DNA of 64,000 nucleotides from Sphingomonas aurea (lineage in GTDB: Bacteria; Pseudomonadota; Alphaproteobacteria; Sphingomonadales; Sphingomonadaceae): positions 62,001 to 126,000 of the forward strand of contig NZ_JAUUDS010000006.1 of NCBI RefSeq assembly GCF_030678875.1, in the 5' to 3' direction. Under the pieces are notes generated by a model that saw nothing but the letters and a program-made list of their open reading frames with translations, did no database searches and was not told the origin of the DNA. Position 1 is the stretch's first letter. Each line of letters opens with the position of its first letter. A program made the translations under genes and the position numbers. Below are positions 1 to 8,464 of this stretch, one piece after another.

Positions 1-280
1 TCTCGGGCATGGTCGAGGTGCTGTTCGACAGCTCATATGCCTCGCGCAGCCGGCCCTCGGCGGTCAGCCGCAGCCAGTCCGGGATGTGATTGTGCAGCGG
101 GCAGTGGATCGAGCAATAGGGCACGCCGCACTGCGAGCAGCGCGACGCCTGATCCTCGGCCGTCGGCACCGCGTAGCGGTCGGCGATTTCACGAAAGTCC
201 TGCGCGCGCAGCTCCGCCTCGCGCTTGGCCGGATAGACCTGCTCCTGCACCACGAACTTCAGCATCGGATCACCCGCCAT
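1..280 (-). CDS. gltD: Glutamate synthase small subunit (GltD), 5' part only
   Basis: This is the N-terminal 93 residues of the NADPH-dependent GOGAT beta subunit, which passes electrons to the large subunit for glutamate synthesis from glutamine and 2-oxoglutarate. The reading begins MAGDPMLKFVVQEQ and contains the N-terminal iron-sulfur cysteines of the family (CSQCGVPYCSIHCPLHN, about residues 48-64). The gene runs off the left edge, so the FAD and NADPH domains are not visible. The start at 280 gives the short family-typical leader; an internal ATG six codons later (MLKFVV) is an alternative. About 150 bp of AT-richer DNA with a palindrome lies upstream. The assignment rests on the cysteine pattern and flanking wording and is secure for the family. 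Confidence 0.85.
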   Translation of the reverse strand, partial: MAGDPMLKFVVQEQVYPAKREAELRAQDFREIADRYAVPTAEDQASRCSQCGVPYCSIHCPLHNHIPDWLRLTAEGRLREAYELSNSTSTMPE

Positions 281-336
281 GCCACGTCTCCCGCATCGAC
301 CGGGAGCTGCATTACGGATGGGACAAACTTCTACAA

Positions 337-351
337 GTCAGCTTTGCTGAC
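337..351. promoter_or_regulatory. Palindrome in the gltD upstream region
   Basis: GTCAGC-TTT-GCTGAC is a perfect 6-bp inverted repeat with a 3-base spacer. It lies 57 bp upstream of the gltD start, in a locally AT-rich stretch between gltD and the end of uppP. It could be an operator or promoter-proximal hairpin for the nitrogen-assimilation gene. No regulator is identified from sequence alone. Confidence 0.35.
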
Positions 352-427
352 ATACTTAGCTGTGACGCAGAAGATTCCGAACGGGAGCGCCGCTTACAAC
401 CTGAAAATTAGGTCCGTTTATTGCCTA

Positions 428-1225
428 TCACCTATTCAGCAGGATCAGCGCCGCTGCACCTGCAACGATCCGATACCAGGCGAACGGCGCAAAGCCGTGT
501 CGAGTAACCAGCGCCATGAAGCCCTTCACCACTGCCAGCGCGACCAGGAACGAGACGACGAACCCGACCGCCATTAGCTTCATCCCGCCGGCCGTGATCT
601 GATCGTGATGCTTCGCCAGTTGCAGCACGGTGGCTCCGGTCAGCGTCGGCAGCGCCAGGAAGAAGCTGAACTCCGCCGCGGTCCGCCGGTCTATACCCAG
701 CGACATCGCGCCCATGATCGTCGCGCCCGAGCGGCTGACGCCGGGGATCATCGCGATGCACTGCACCAGTCCGATCTTGATCGACTGGCCCGCGGACACC
801 CCGGCGATACCGCCGACATTCTGCGTCCGCGCCAGCCGCTCGACGATCAGGATCGCGACACCGCCGGCGATCAGCGCCCAGGCGACGACCTGCGCGCTTT
901 CCAGCAGCGTCTCGATCTTGTCGTTGAACGCGAAGCCCAGCACCGCGGCAGGCAGGAATGCGATCAGCAGGTTGCGCACGAATGCGACCGAATTGGGCTC
1001 GCGCTTCACAAGCCCCATCAGCACCGCCATGAACGTCCGCCAATAGAGGACGACGATCGCCAGGATAGCGCCCGGCTGGATCGCGATGTTGAACACCGCC
1101 CAATCCGCCGCCCTGAAGCCCAGCAATTCGGTCGCCAGCACCAGATGCCCGGTCGAGGATACGGGCAGGAACTCCGTCACCCCCTCGACGATGCCCAGGA
1201 TGATGGCGGTCAGCAGATCGGTCAT
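428..1225 (-). CDS. uppP: Undecaprenyl-diphosphate phosphatase UppP (BacA family)
   Basis: Integral membrane enzyme of 265 aa that dephosphorylates undecaprenyl pyrophosphate to recycle the lipid carrier used for peptidoglycan and other envelope polymers; it also gives bacitracin tolerance. The start MTDLLTAIILG puts the signature EGVTEFLPVSSTGH at residues 14-27. The second signature PGVSRSGATI sits at 161-170. Most of the rest is hydrophobic, with several membrane segments and a hydrophobic C-terminus. Length matches the family. A longer in-frame extension upstream is arginine-rich and unlike the family, so the ATG at 1225 was chosen. It lies 25 bp downstream of the NDUFA9-like gene on the same strand and may be co-transcribed with it. 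Confidence 0.93.
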   Translation of the reverse strand: MTDLLTAIILGIVEGVTEFLPVSSTGHLVLATELLGFRAADWAVFNIAIQPGAILAIVVLYWRTFMAVLMGLVKREPNSVAFVRNLLIAFLPAAVLGFAFNDKIETLLESAQVVAWALIAGGVAILIVERLARTQNVGGIAGVSAGQSIKIGLVQCIAMIPGVSRSGATIMGAMSLGIDRRTAAEFSFFLALPTLTGATVLQLAKHHDQITAGGMKLMAVGFVVSFLVALAVVKGFMALVTRHGFAPFAWYRIVAGAAALILLNR

Positions 1226-1250
1226 GTCAGTCGCCAGGCGAGAGGAAGGG

Positions 1251-2186
1251 TCAGAGCGCCTGCTCGACGGAGCGCCGGCCGAACCGGCCCTGCCGGCGGA
1301 AGCGGACCAAATATTCGGGCGCCACCGTCGCCAGCGGCGTCGGAACGATACCCAGGCTCGCCAGCCCGTCCGCGCCGGCCGCCACGACATTGTCCTGCTG
1401 CAGCATCAGCCACTGGTCGCGACTGATCGGCGACAGCGGCATGGCTGCAAGCAGCGACCCGATCGCGTCGGGCAGCTCGACGATCGAGGGCGAGCGGTCG
1501 ATCGCATCGGCGATGAAGCGGATCAGCTCGCCCATCGACAGGATGTCGGGACCGCCCAGCTCGAACGTCCGCCCGCCGTACCGGCTGGGATCGCCCGCCG
1601 CGGCGGCGATGGCGTCGCCGACGTCGCCGGCGAAGATCGGCTGGAACTTCACCGGCGCGCGCAGCACCGGCACCACCGGGCTCGCCGCGATCATCCCGGC
1701 GAAGCGATTGACGAACTGGTCCTCGCGCCCGAACACGATCGAGGGGCGCAGGATGGTCGCGGTCGGGAAGGCGGAGCGCACCGCCTTCTCCCCCTCGCCC
1801 TTGCTGCGACCATAGGCGGACGCCGCGTCCGCATCCGCGCCGATCGCCGAGACATGCACCAGCGCCTCGACCCCGGCATCGCGCGCCGCCTCGGCAACGG
1901 TCCGGGCGCCGTCGACATGCACCCGCTGGAACGCGCCGGCGAGCACGCCGACCAGATTGACGACGATGTCGGCCCCGGCGACCGCGCGGGCGATCGTGTC
2001 GGGCCGGGTCACGTCGGCGGCGACGAACTGGGTCTGCCCCAGCCCGCCCTGCGTCCGCAGGAACCAGGCGTGGCGCGGATCGCGCTGCGCCACCCGCAGC
2101 CGCGCGCCCTGACGCAGCAGCGCCTGTGCGGCATAGCGACCGACGAACCCGCCGCCTCCGATCAGCGTCACCAGCTTGTTCTTCAT
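1251..2186 (-). CDS. NDUFA9-like NAD(P)-binding epimerase/dehydratase-family protein
   Basis: Protein of 311 aa with an extended-SDR Rossmann fold: the N-terminal MKNKLVTLIGGGGFVGR carries the glycine-rich dinucleotide loop at residues 10-16. The body resembles the complex I NDUFA9-type atypical SDRs common in alphaproteobacteria (RPSIVFGREDQFVNRFA; FELGGPDILSM). These proteins bind NADPH and are thought to act in respiratory-chain assembly or quinone-related steps; the exact substrate is not known. The start at 2186 was preferred over an upstream ATG (MPETRS) because it places the Rossmann strand at the usual distance from the N-terminus. It precedes uppP by 25 bp. Confidence 0.75.
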   Translation of the reverse strand: MKNKLVTLIGGGGFVGRYAAQALLRQGARLRVAQRDPRHAWFLRTQGGLGQTQFVAADVTRPDTIARAVAGADIVVNLVGVLAGAFQRVHVDGARTVAEAARDAGVEALVHVSAIGADADAASAYGRSKGEGEKAVRSAFPTATILRPSIVFGREDQFVNRFAGMIAASPVVPVLRAPVKFQPIFAGDVGDAIAAAAGDPSRYGGRTFELGGPDILSMGELIRFIADAIDRSPSIVELPDAIGSLLAAMPLSPISRDQWLMLQQDNVVAAGADGLASLGIVPTPLATVAPEYLVRFRRQGRFGRRSVEQAL

Positions 2187-2287
2187 CGACCTCGTTTCCG
2201 GCAAAGCATCACGATATCGCCTTTGCCCCCCGAAACTCCCGTTGACAAGGCTCCACCGCGCCCCCTAAAGGCCGCCGCCTACCCCGT

Positions 2288-2374
2288 GCCCAGATGGCGG
2301 AATTGGTAGACGCACCAGCTTCAGGTGCTGGCGATCGCAAGGTCGTGGAGGTTCGAGTCCTCTTCTGGGCACCA
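2288..2374 (+). tRNA. tRNA-Leu (CAG)
   Basis: A class II tRNA of 87 nt including an encoded CCA. The acceptor stem pairs GCCCAGA (2288-2294) with TCTGGGC (2364-2370). The anticodon loop TTCAGGT gives CAG between CCAGC and GCTGG arms. The T-arm GGTTCGAGTCC and a long variable arm are present, as expected for leucine. Confidence 0.95.
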
Positions 2375-2392
2375 TTTTCCGATCAGATGCGA

Positions 2393-2408
2393 ATACCCCC
2401 TGAGGGGC
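2393..2408. promoter_or_regulatory. C/G-tract dyad resembling a CsoR/RcnR-type metal operator
   Basis: ATACCCCCTGAGGGGC, about 180 bp upstream of the metal-efflux operon, resembles the ATACCCCC-GGGGGTAT operators of the CsoR/RcnR family of copper or nickel/cobalt repressors, with a degenerate right half. No gene of that family is in the window, so any regulator would act in trans. The dyad lies just 3' of tRNA-Leu and could also serve as part of a terminator, although no T-run follows. Confidence 0.3.
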
Positions 2409-2485
2409 ACCTCCCCGGCGGCTCCGTCGTGCGGGAAGACCGGATCGTGCCCGACGATCGTGACAGTTTCATGGACCGCAAGGCG

Positions 2486-2503
2486 CAGCGAGCATGCTCG
2501 CTG
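2486..2503. promoter_or_regulatory. Perfect 18-bp palindrome upstream of the RND efflux operon
   Basis: CAGCGAGCATGCTCGCTG reads identically on both strands. It lies about 85 bp before the adaptor gene start, in a 215-bp gap with no gene. A symmetrical dyad at this distance could be a repressor site for the efflux operon; the DNA-binding partner is unknown. Confidence 0.3.
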
Positions 2504-2589
2504 CCCTGCAACAAATGTCATGTTGCCGTAAGCACCCTGTAAGCGCGCCGTCCCTAGGCACCCGCGGATCAACCGCCACAGGGTTCCTG

Positions 2590-3852
2590 ATGCACGCTTC
2601 GTCCCCTCCGCAGCCGCTGCCCGCCACGCGCATCCTGTCATCTCGTGAACAAGGTCGCTGGCTCGCCATCGCCGCCGCGGTTGCGGTCGGTGCGATCCTG
2701 CTGTGGCTGGCGATCGCGCGGCTGACCCATCACGAGCCTGCGCCGCCCGGCTCCACACCGCCCGGCACGTTCCGCCCGACCGCCGCCCAGATGGCGGGAC
2801 TGAAGACGACGCGGGTCGGCTATGGCGCGTCGGACGACCGCACGCTGGCAAGCGGGTCGATCACCGTCGACGGCGATCGCAGCACGCCGGTGCTGATGCC
2901 CTATTCGGGGCAGGTGGTGCGCGTGCTGGCGGATGCCGGTCAGCGGGTGGTCGCGGGGCAGCCGCTGCTGCTGGTGAAGACGTCGGACTTCGTCGACGCG
3001 CGCAGTGGGCTGTTCGCCGCGCGCGCCGGGTTACAGAACGCGCAGGCACAGCTGGCGGCGGCGACCCGCAACGCGGAGCGGCAGAAGCAGATGTTCGAAA
3101 CCGCAGGCGGCGCCCAGAAGGATTACCAGCAGGCCCAGGCCGATCTGGTCGCGGCGCAGGCGACCGCGCGCACGGCCGCCGCGGCGCTGGGGGCGGCGCG
3201 TGACAAGCTCGCCATCCTCGGCAAGTCGCCGGGCGAGATCGGCCGGCTGGAGGGCGTAGGCGAGGTCGCGGGTATCCACGACCAGACCACGCTGCACGCG
3301 CCGATTGCCGGCCTGATCGCCTCACGCGACGTGTCGGCCGGGCAATATGTCAGCCAGGGCGGCGACAAGCCGGTGATGACCATCACCGACCCCTCGCACG
3401 TCTGGCTGGTCGCGCAGATCGCCGAGGGCGACGCGAGCGCGGTGCGCCGCGGCGACGCGGTGACGGTGACCACGCCCGCCTTTCCCGGCCGCAGCTTCCA
3501 CGCGACGATCGACCTGGTCGGTGCCGCGCTCGACCCGCAGAGCCACCGCCTGCCGGTGCGCGCGACCATCGCCAATCCCGACGGCGCGCTGAAGCCCCAG
3601 ATGTTCGCCAGCTTCTCGATCCGTCGCCCGCAACAGGGTGAGGCGCTGCGCGTTCCCGCCGCCGCCGTGATCCACGAGGGCGACACCGCGCGCGTCTGGA
3701 TCGTTCGGCCCGACGGGCTGCTCCAGGCACGCAGCGTCACCGCAGGCGACGAGCAGGACGGCCAGCTGGTCATCCTGTCCGGGCTGAAGCCGGGCGAGCG
3801 CATCGTCACCGCCGGCGCGCTGTTCGTCAACGAGGCGGGGCTGGGCGAGTGA
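2590..3852 (+). CDS. Heavy-metal efflux RND periplasmic adaptor (CzcB/CusB family)
   Basis: Membrane-fusion protein of 420 aa that links an inner-membrane RND pump to an outer-membrane channel. A single N-terminal membrane segment (about residues 24-41, LAIAAAVAVGAILLWLAIA) is followed by a barrel-sandwich half (GQVVRVLADAGQRVVAGQPLL). Then come an alpha-hairpin rich in Ala and Gln, the second lipoyl half (LHAPIAGLIASRDVSAGQYV) and a C-terminal beta-barrel/MP domain ending GERIVTAGALFVNEAGLGE. The start at 2590 places the anchor near the N-terminus; longer in-frame starts add low-complexity sequence. Its stop overlaps the GTG start of the pump gene (GTGA), showing translational coupling. No histidine- or methionine-rich N-terminal metal-binding region is visible, so the metal is not defined by this protein. 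Confidence 0.88.
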   Translation: MHASSPPQPLPATRILSSREQGRWLAIAAAVAVGAILLWLAIARLTHHEPAPPGSTPPGTFRPTAAQMAGLKTTRVGYGASDDRTLASGSITVDGDRSTPVLMPYSGQVVRVLADAGQRVVAGQPLLLVKTSDFVDARSGLFAARAGLQNAQAQLAAATRNAERQKQMFETAGGAQKDYQQAQADLVAAQATARTAAAALGAARDKLAILGKSPGEIGRLEGVGEVAGIHDQTTLHAPIAGLIASRDVSAGQYVSQGGDKPVMTITDPSHVWLVAQIAEGDASAVRRGDAVTVTTPAFPGRSFHATIDLVGAALDPQSHRLPVRATIANPDGALKPQMFASFSIRRPQQGEALRVPAAAVIHEGDTARVWIVRPDGLLQARSVTAGDEQDGQLVILSGLKPGERIVTAGALFVNEAGLGE

Positions 3853-6800
3853 ACCGCATCGTCGAATTCGCGCTGCGCCAGCGGCTGCTGATCGTCGGCA
3901 TCTTCGCCGCGATGCTGGTCGCCGGCGCGGTCGGCTTCTGGAACCTTAATATCGAGGCCTATCCCGATCCCGTCCCGCCGATGGTCGAGATCATCACCCA
4001 GACGCAAGGCCTGTCGGCCGAGGAGATGGAGCGCAATGTCACCATCCCGATCGAGGTCGGCATGGCGGGCATCCCGCACCTGACCGCGATCCGCGCGATC
4101 AGCCTGTTCGGCCTGTCCGACATCAAGATCCAGTTCAGCTACGACCTGACCAACGATGCGGCCAGGCAGCAGGTCATCAACCGCCTGTCGCAGCTGCCGC
4201 CTCTGGCGGGCGGTGCCGAGCCGACGCTGTCGCCGACCAGCCCGGTCGGCGAGATCTATCGCTATCGGATCAGCGCGCCGCCGGGATATTCGGTGATGGA
4301 CCTGAAGACGCTGCAGGACTGGGTGCTGCAACGCCGGTTCAAGCGCATTCCCGGCGTGATCGACGTCACCGGCTGGGGCGGCAAGCTGCGCGCGTACGAT
4401 GTCGTCATCGACAACGACCGGCTTGCCGCGCACGATGTGACGGTCGCGCAGGTGCTGGCCGCGCTCGCCAAGAGCGACGGTAATGTCGGTGGCCAGACGA
4501 TCAACTTCGGCAGCCAGGCCGCGATCGTCCGCGGCGTCGGGCTGATCCAGTCGGTCGACGCGATCGAGAACGTGTTGGTCGCCACCGCCAGCGGGCAGCC
4601 GGTGCTGCTGAAGGACGTCGCGCACGTCCAGATCGGCAATGCGCCGCGGCTGGGCATCGCCGGCTACAACGACCAGGACGACATCGTGCAGGGCATCGTC
4701 CTGATGCAGCGCGGCGCCCAGTCGATGCCGACGATCGCCGCGGTGCAGAAGGAGGTCGCCGACATCAACGCGTCGGGCGTGCTGCCGCCGGGCGTCCATC
4801 TGGAGCGGATCTACGACCGGTCCGACCTCATCAAGCTGACCATTCACACCGTGCTGGAGAACATGGTGGTCGGTATCGTCCTGATCTTCGCGCTCCAGTG
4901 GCTGTTCCTGGGCAACCTGCGCAGCGCGATCATCGTCGCGGCGACGATTCCCTTCGCGCTCGCCTTCGCGATCCTGATCCTGGTGTTGCAGGGGGAAAGC
5001 GCGAACCTGCTGTCGGTCGGCGCGCTCGACTTCGGGCTGGTGGTGGATGCCAGCGTCATCATGGTCGAGAACGTGTTCCGCCACATGGTCGAGCGATCCG
5101 AGCGGGTCGAGGAAGGCCATGGCCACTACACCCTCGCCAGCCGCTTCTCGGCGGTGCTGGGCGCGTCGAGCGAGGTCAGCCGCGGCATCTTCTTCGCCGC
5201 CGCGATCATCATCGCCAGCTTCCTGCCGCTGTTCACCCTGACTGGGGTGGAGGGCCACATCTTCGGCCCGATGGCCAAGACCTATGCCTATGCGATCACC
5301 GGCGGCCTGATCGCGACCTTCACCGTCGCGCCGGTGCTGGCGACGCTGCTGCTGCCCGACAGGTTGTCGGAGGTGGAGACGTGGATCGTCCGCAAGCTGC
5401 GCCGCGCGTACGAGCCGGCCGCCGCCTTCGCGCTCGGCAACCGGGTGCTGGCGATCGGCGGCGCGGTGCTGATGCTGGGCGCGGCGGTGATCGGCGTGCG
5501 CTCGCTCGGCATCGAGTTCCTGCCGCACCTCGAAGAGGGCAACATGTACATCCGCGCCACCCTGCCCGCATCGATCAGCCTGGAGGCGGGACAGCCGGTG
5601 GTGAACGGCGTCCGCCGCATCCTCGCCTCCTATCCGGAGGTGGAGGCGGTGCTATCCGCGCATGGCCGCCCGGACGACGGCACCGATTCGACCGGCTTCT
5701 TCAACGCCGAGTTCTTCGTGCCGCTGAAGCCCTTCGACAGCTGGCCATCGGGCGTCACCAAGGAAACGCTGACCGACGAGCTGTCGAAGAAACTCTCGGC
5801 CAAATACCCGGGCGTCGACTTCTCCTTCTCCCAGATCATCGAGGATAACGTCGAGGAAGCGGCATCGGGGGTGAAGGGCGCGAACTCGATCAAGCTGTTC
5901 GGGCCGGATCTGGCGACGCTGGAAAGCTATGCGGACCAGATCAAGGACCAGATGGGCAAGGTGCGCGGGATCGAGGATCTGGGCGTGTTCCAGTCGCTCG
6001 GCCAACCGACGGTGCGCATCGACGTCGACCGCGCCCGCGCCTCGCGCTACGGCCTGACCCCCGACGACGTGAACGCCACCGTCGCCGCGGCGATCGGCGG
6101 CCAGTCGAACGCCGAGCTGTACGAGAAGGGCACCGACCGCCACTTCCCGATCGTCGTCCGGCTGAAGCCCGAGCAGCGCGACACGATCGACGCGATCCGC
6201 CGCATCACCATCGGTGCGCCCTCTCCGGACGGGACCGGCACCATCCAGGTACCGCTGTCGGAGGTCGCCGACGTGCGGCTGACCTCGGGCGCGTCGTTCA
6301 TCTACCGCGAGCATCAGGAACGTTATATCCCGATCAAATTCTCGGTGCGCGGGCGCGATCTGGGCGGCGCGGTGGACGAGGCGCGGGCGCGGATCACCCG
6401 CAACGTCCACCTGCCTGCCGGCTATCACCTGGAATGGGCGGGCGAGCTGGACAACCTGAACAATGCCGTCGCCCGGCTGGAGGTGGTGGTGCCGATCAGT
6501 CTGCTGATGATCCTGCTGCTGCTCTACGCCAATTTCGGATCGATCCGCGACAGCCTGCTCGCCTTCTCGGCGATCCCGATGGCGATCGTCGGCGGCGTGC
6601 TGGCATTGGCACTGACCGGGACGGCGTTCAGCATCTCCTCGGCGATCGGCTTCGTCGCGCTGTTCGGCATCGCGGTGATGGATGGCATCCTGGTGGTGAC
6701 GACCTACAACCATGCCATCGACGAGGGGATGACACGGTCACAGGGGTTGGCGACTACGGTACGCAACAGCCTGCGCCCGGTGGTGATGACGTGCCTGGTC

Positions 6801-7043
6801 GCCGCGATCGGCCTGCTGCCCGCCGCCCTGTCGAACGGCATCGGCAGCCAGGTGCAGAAGCCGCTGGCGCTGGTCGTAGTCGGCGGCATGACGCTGGCAC
6901 CGATCCTGATCCTGCTGGTACTGCCGGTGCTGATCGACCGCTTCTCGCGCCGGGTGCCGCCCGACGAACGCGGCGCGCATGGCCGCGACGTGGGACATCA
7001 CCATTCGGCACCGGATGCCGGCGGTACGGAGGCCTTGGCATGA
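3849..7043 (+). CDS. Heavy-metal efflux RND permease (CzcA family)
   Basis: Inner-membrane proton/metal antiporter of 1064 aa with the usual 12-TM, two-porter-loop architecture. The TM4 proton-relay motif reads DFGLVVDASVIMVEN (about residues 396-410). It keeps the two aspartates and the glutamate of CzcA-like HME pumps, not the AxG pattern of CusA. The three methionines that define CusA copper/silver transport are replaced at the aligned positions (regions IRATLP, FNAEFF, VEEAASG), so monovalent copper or silver is not supported. The C-terminal tail is histidine-rich (HGRDVGHHHSAP), suggesting divalent metal contact. GTG start overlaps the adaptor stop, and its stop overlaps the channel start (ATGA). 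Substrate metal remains open. Confidence 0.9.
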   Translation: MNRIVEFALRQRLLIVGIFAAMLVAGAVGFWNLNIEAYPDPVPPMVEIITQTQGLSAEEMERNVTIPIEVGMAGIPHLTAIRAISLFGLSDIKIQFSYDLTNDAARQQVINRLSQLPPLAGGAEPTLSPTSPVGEIYRYRISAPPGYSVMDLKTLQDWVLQRRFKRIPGVIDVTGWGGKLRAYDVVIDNDRLAAHDVTVAQVLAALAKSDGNVGGQTINFGSQAAIVRGVGLIQSVDAIENVLVATASGQPVLLKDVAHVQIGNAPRLGIAGYNDQDDIVQGIVLMQRGAQSMPTIAAVQKEVADINASGVLPPGVHLERIYDRSDLIKLTIHTVLENMVVGIVLIFALQWLFLGNLRSAIIVAATIPFALAFAILILVLQGESANLLSVGALDFGLVVDASVIMVENVFRHMVERSERVEEGHGHYTLASRFSAVLGASSEVSRGIFFAAAIIIASFLPLFTLTGVEGHIFGPMAKTYAYAITGGLIATFTVAPVLATLLLPDRLSEVETWIVRKLRRAYEPAAAFALGNRVLAIGGAVLMLGAAVIGVRSLGIEFLPHLEEGNMYIRATLPASISLEAGQPVVNGVRRILASYPEVEAVLSAHGRPDDGTDSTGFFNAEFFVPLKPFDSWPSGVTKETLTDELSKKLSAKYPGVDFSFSQIIEDNVEEAASGVKGANSIKLFGPDLATLESYADQIKDQMGKVRGIEDLGVFQSLGQPTVRIDVDRARASRYGLTPDDVNATVAAAIGGQSNAELYEKGTDRHFPIVVRLKPEQRDTIDAIRRITIGAPSPDGTGTIQVPLSEVADVRLTSGASFIYREHQERYIPIKFSVRGRDLGGAVDEARARITRNVHLPAGYHLEWAGELDNLNNAVARLEVVVPISLLMILLLLYANFGSIRDSLLAFSAIPMAIVGGVLALALTGTAFSISSAIGFVALFGIAVMDGILVVTTYNHAIDEGMTRSQGLATTVRNSLRPVVMTCLVAAIGLLPAALSNGIGSQVQKPLALVVVGGMTLAPILILLVLPVLIDRFSRRVPPDERGAHGRDVGHHHSAPDAGGTEALA

Positions 7044-8464
7044 AGCGGATCGCCACCCTGCTGCTCGGCGGCGCGCTCAGCGCCTGCACGGTCGGCCCGC
7101 ACGACCTGGACGCGCACGCAAGCCTGCCGCCCGCCCCGGTTGCGCAGCGCTTCGCCCCCGCCACCGGCCCGTCCCAGGCGACACGGATCGCGCCGGTGCC
7201 CGCCGACTGGTGGCGCAGCTTCGGCAATGCCCAGCTGGACGCGCTGGTCGATGAGGCGCTCGCCCACGCCACCGACATCGCGGTTGCCGACGCGGCGCTG
7301 CGCCAGGCCCAGGAACAGGCCGGCGCGACGGCAGGCAGCGCGCTGCCGCAAGTCGATGCCAGCTATCAGGCGGAGCGTCAGCGGGTGTCGAACGCGCTGT
7401 CGCCCGCAGTCGCCGACCAGAACCAGCAGCTCTACACGCTCCATACCGCGCAGGTGACGGTCGCCTATGGCCTCGACCTGTTCGGCGGCACCCGTGCGCG
7501 CATCCGCTCGGCCCGGGCAGCGGCGGCGGTGCAGGGCCACCGGCTCGACGCGGCGCGGGCGAGCGTCGTCGCCAACCTCGTCCAGGCGGTGATCCAGCGC
7601 GCCGCGCTTGCCGACCAGATCGCCGCGGCGCGGACCAGCATCACCGTCAACCGCGACATCCTGCAGGCGCTCACCCGGCAGCAGCAGCTGGGCGCAGTCG
7701 GCGCGGCCGACATCGCTACCCAGCAGACCGCCCTTGCCGGCGCCGAGTCCGCGCTGCCGCCGCTGATCCGCGCCGAGGAGCACCAGCGTGTCATGATCGG
7801 CACGCTGATCGGCCGCGCCGCCGGCAGCGACCTGCCTGCACTGCCGACGCTTGCATCGTTGATCCTGCCCGCCGAACTACCGCTGGCGCTGCCCTCCGAC
7901 CTCGTCGCGCGCCGGCCGGACGTGCTGGCGGCGCAGGCCCAGCTGGAGGGGGCGGGCGCCGATGTCGGCACCGCGATCGCCGCACGGTTGCCCAGCATCC
8001 AGCTCAGCGCCAGTGCCGGCGGCATCGCCCAGCGCTTTCCGGACATGTTCGCCAGCGGCAATCCGTTCTGGGCGCTGATCGGCGGCATCACCCAGCCGAT
8101 CTTCCACGCCGGTGCGCTCCGCCACCAGCAGCGCGCCGCCGAGGCCGCGCTCGACGGCGCCAAGGCGCAGTACCGTGCCGCCGTACTTCAGGCGTTCGGT
8201 GACGTGTCCGACGCGCTGACCGGCCTCGCCACCGACGCCGACGCACTCGACGCGGCGACGCGGGCGAGCATGGCATCGGGCCGGGCGCTGACCTTCGTCC
8301 AGCGGCAGCTCGCGCTCGGCGATGTCGGCACGCTGGCGCTGCTCAACGCCACCGGTGCCGACGCGCAGGCGCGCAGCCAGCTGGTCCAGGCTCGCGCCGC
8401 GCGGCTGACCGACACCGTCGCGCTGTTCCAGGCCGCTGGCGGCCCGATCGCGGCGGCCCGCTGA
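7040..8464 (+). CDS. NodT-family outer-membrane efflux lipoprotein (TolC-like)
   Basis: Outer-membrane channel of 474 aa that completes the tripartite metal efflux system. The N-terminus MKRIATLLLGGALSAC is a lipoprotein signal with the lipidated cysteine at residue 16. Two OEP repeats of long Ala/Gln-rich helices follow (DALVDEALAHATDIAVADAA; TLIGRAAGSD onwards), with the typical link region DLVARRPDVLAAQAQLEGAGADVG. Length is normal for NodT proteins. Start overlaps the pump stop (ATGA) and its stop overlaps the next ATG (TGATG), so all four genes 2590-9090 probably form one operon. Confidence 0.92.
   Translation: MKRIATLLLGGALSACTVGPHDLDAHASLPPAPVAQRFAPATGPSQATRIAPVPADWWRSFGNAQLDALVDEALAHATDIAVADAALRQAQEQAGATAGSALPQVDASYQAERQRVSNALSPAVADQNQQLYTLHTAQVTVAYGLDLFGGTRARIRSARAAAAVQGHRLDAARASVVANLVQAVIQRAALADQIAAARTSITVNRDILQALTRQQQLGAVGAADIATQQTALAGAESALPPLIRAEEHQRVMIGTLIGRAAGSDLPALPTLASLILPAELPLALPSDLVARRPDVLAAQAQLEGAGADVGTAIAARLPSIQLSASAGGIAQRFPDMFASGNPFWALIGGITQPIFHAGALRHQQRAAEAALDGAKAQYRAAVLQAFGDVSDALTGLATDADALDAATRASMASGRALTFVQRQLALGDVGTLALLNATGADAQARSQLVQARAARLTDTVALFQAAGGPIAAAR

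Noticed and set aside
3123..5528. An 801-aa open frame on the minus strand over the RND pump genes
   Set aside because: It is antisense to two well-supported genes, rich in Arg, His, Asp and Gln with no recognisable domain, as expected from codon-position bias in GC-rich DNA. Similar long antisense frames over pheT, AsmA, GH2 and others were dropped for the same reason.
3849..7043. Copper/silver pump CusA
   Set aside because: The methionine triad positions are not methionine and the TM4 motif is DFGxxVD-type, which places it with CzcA-like pumps.
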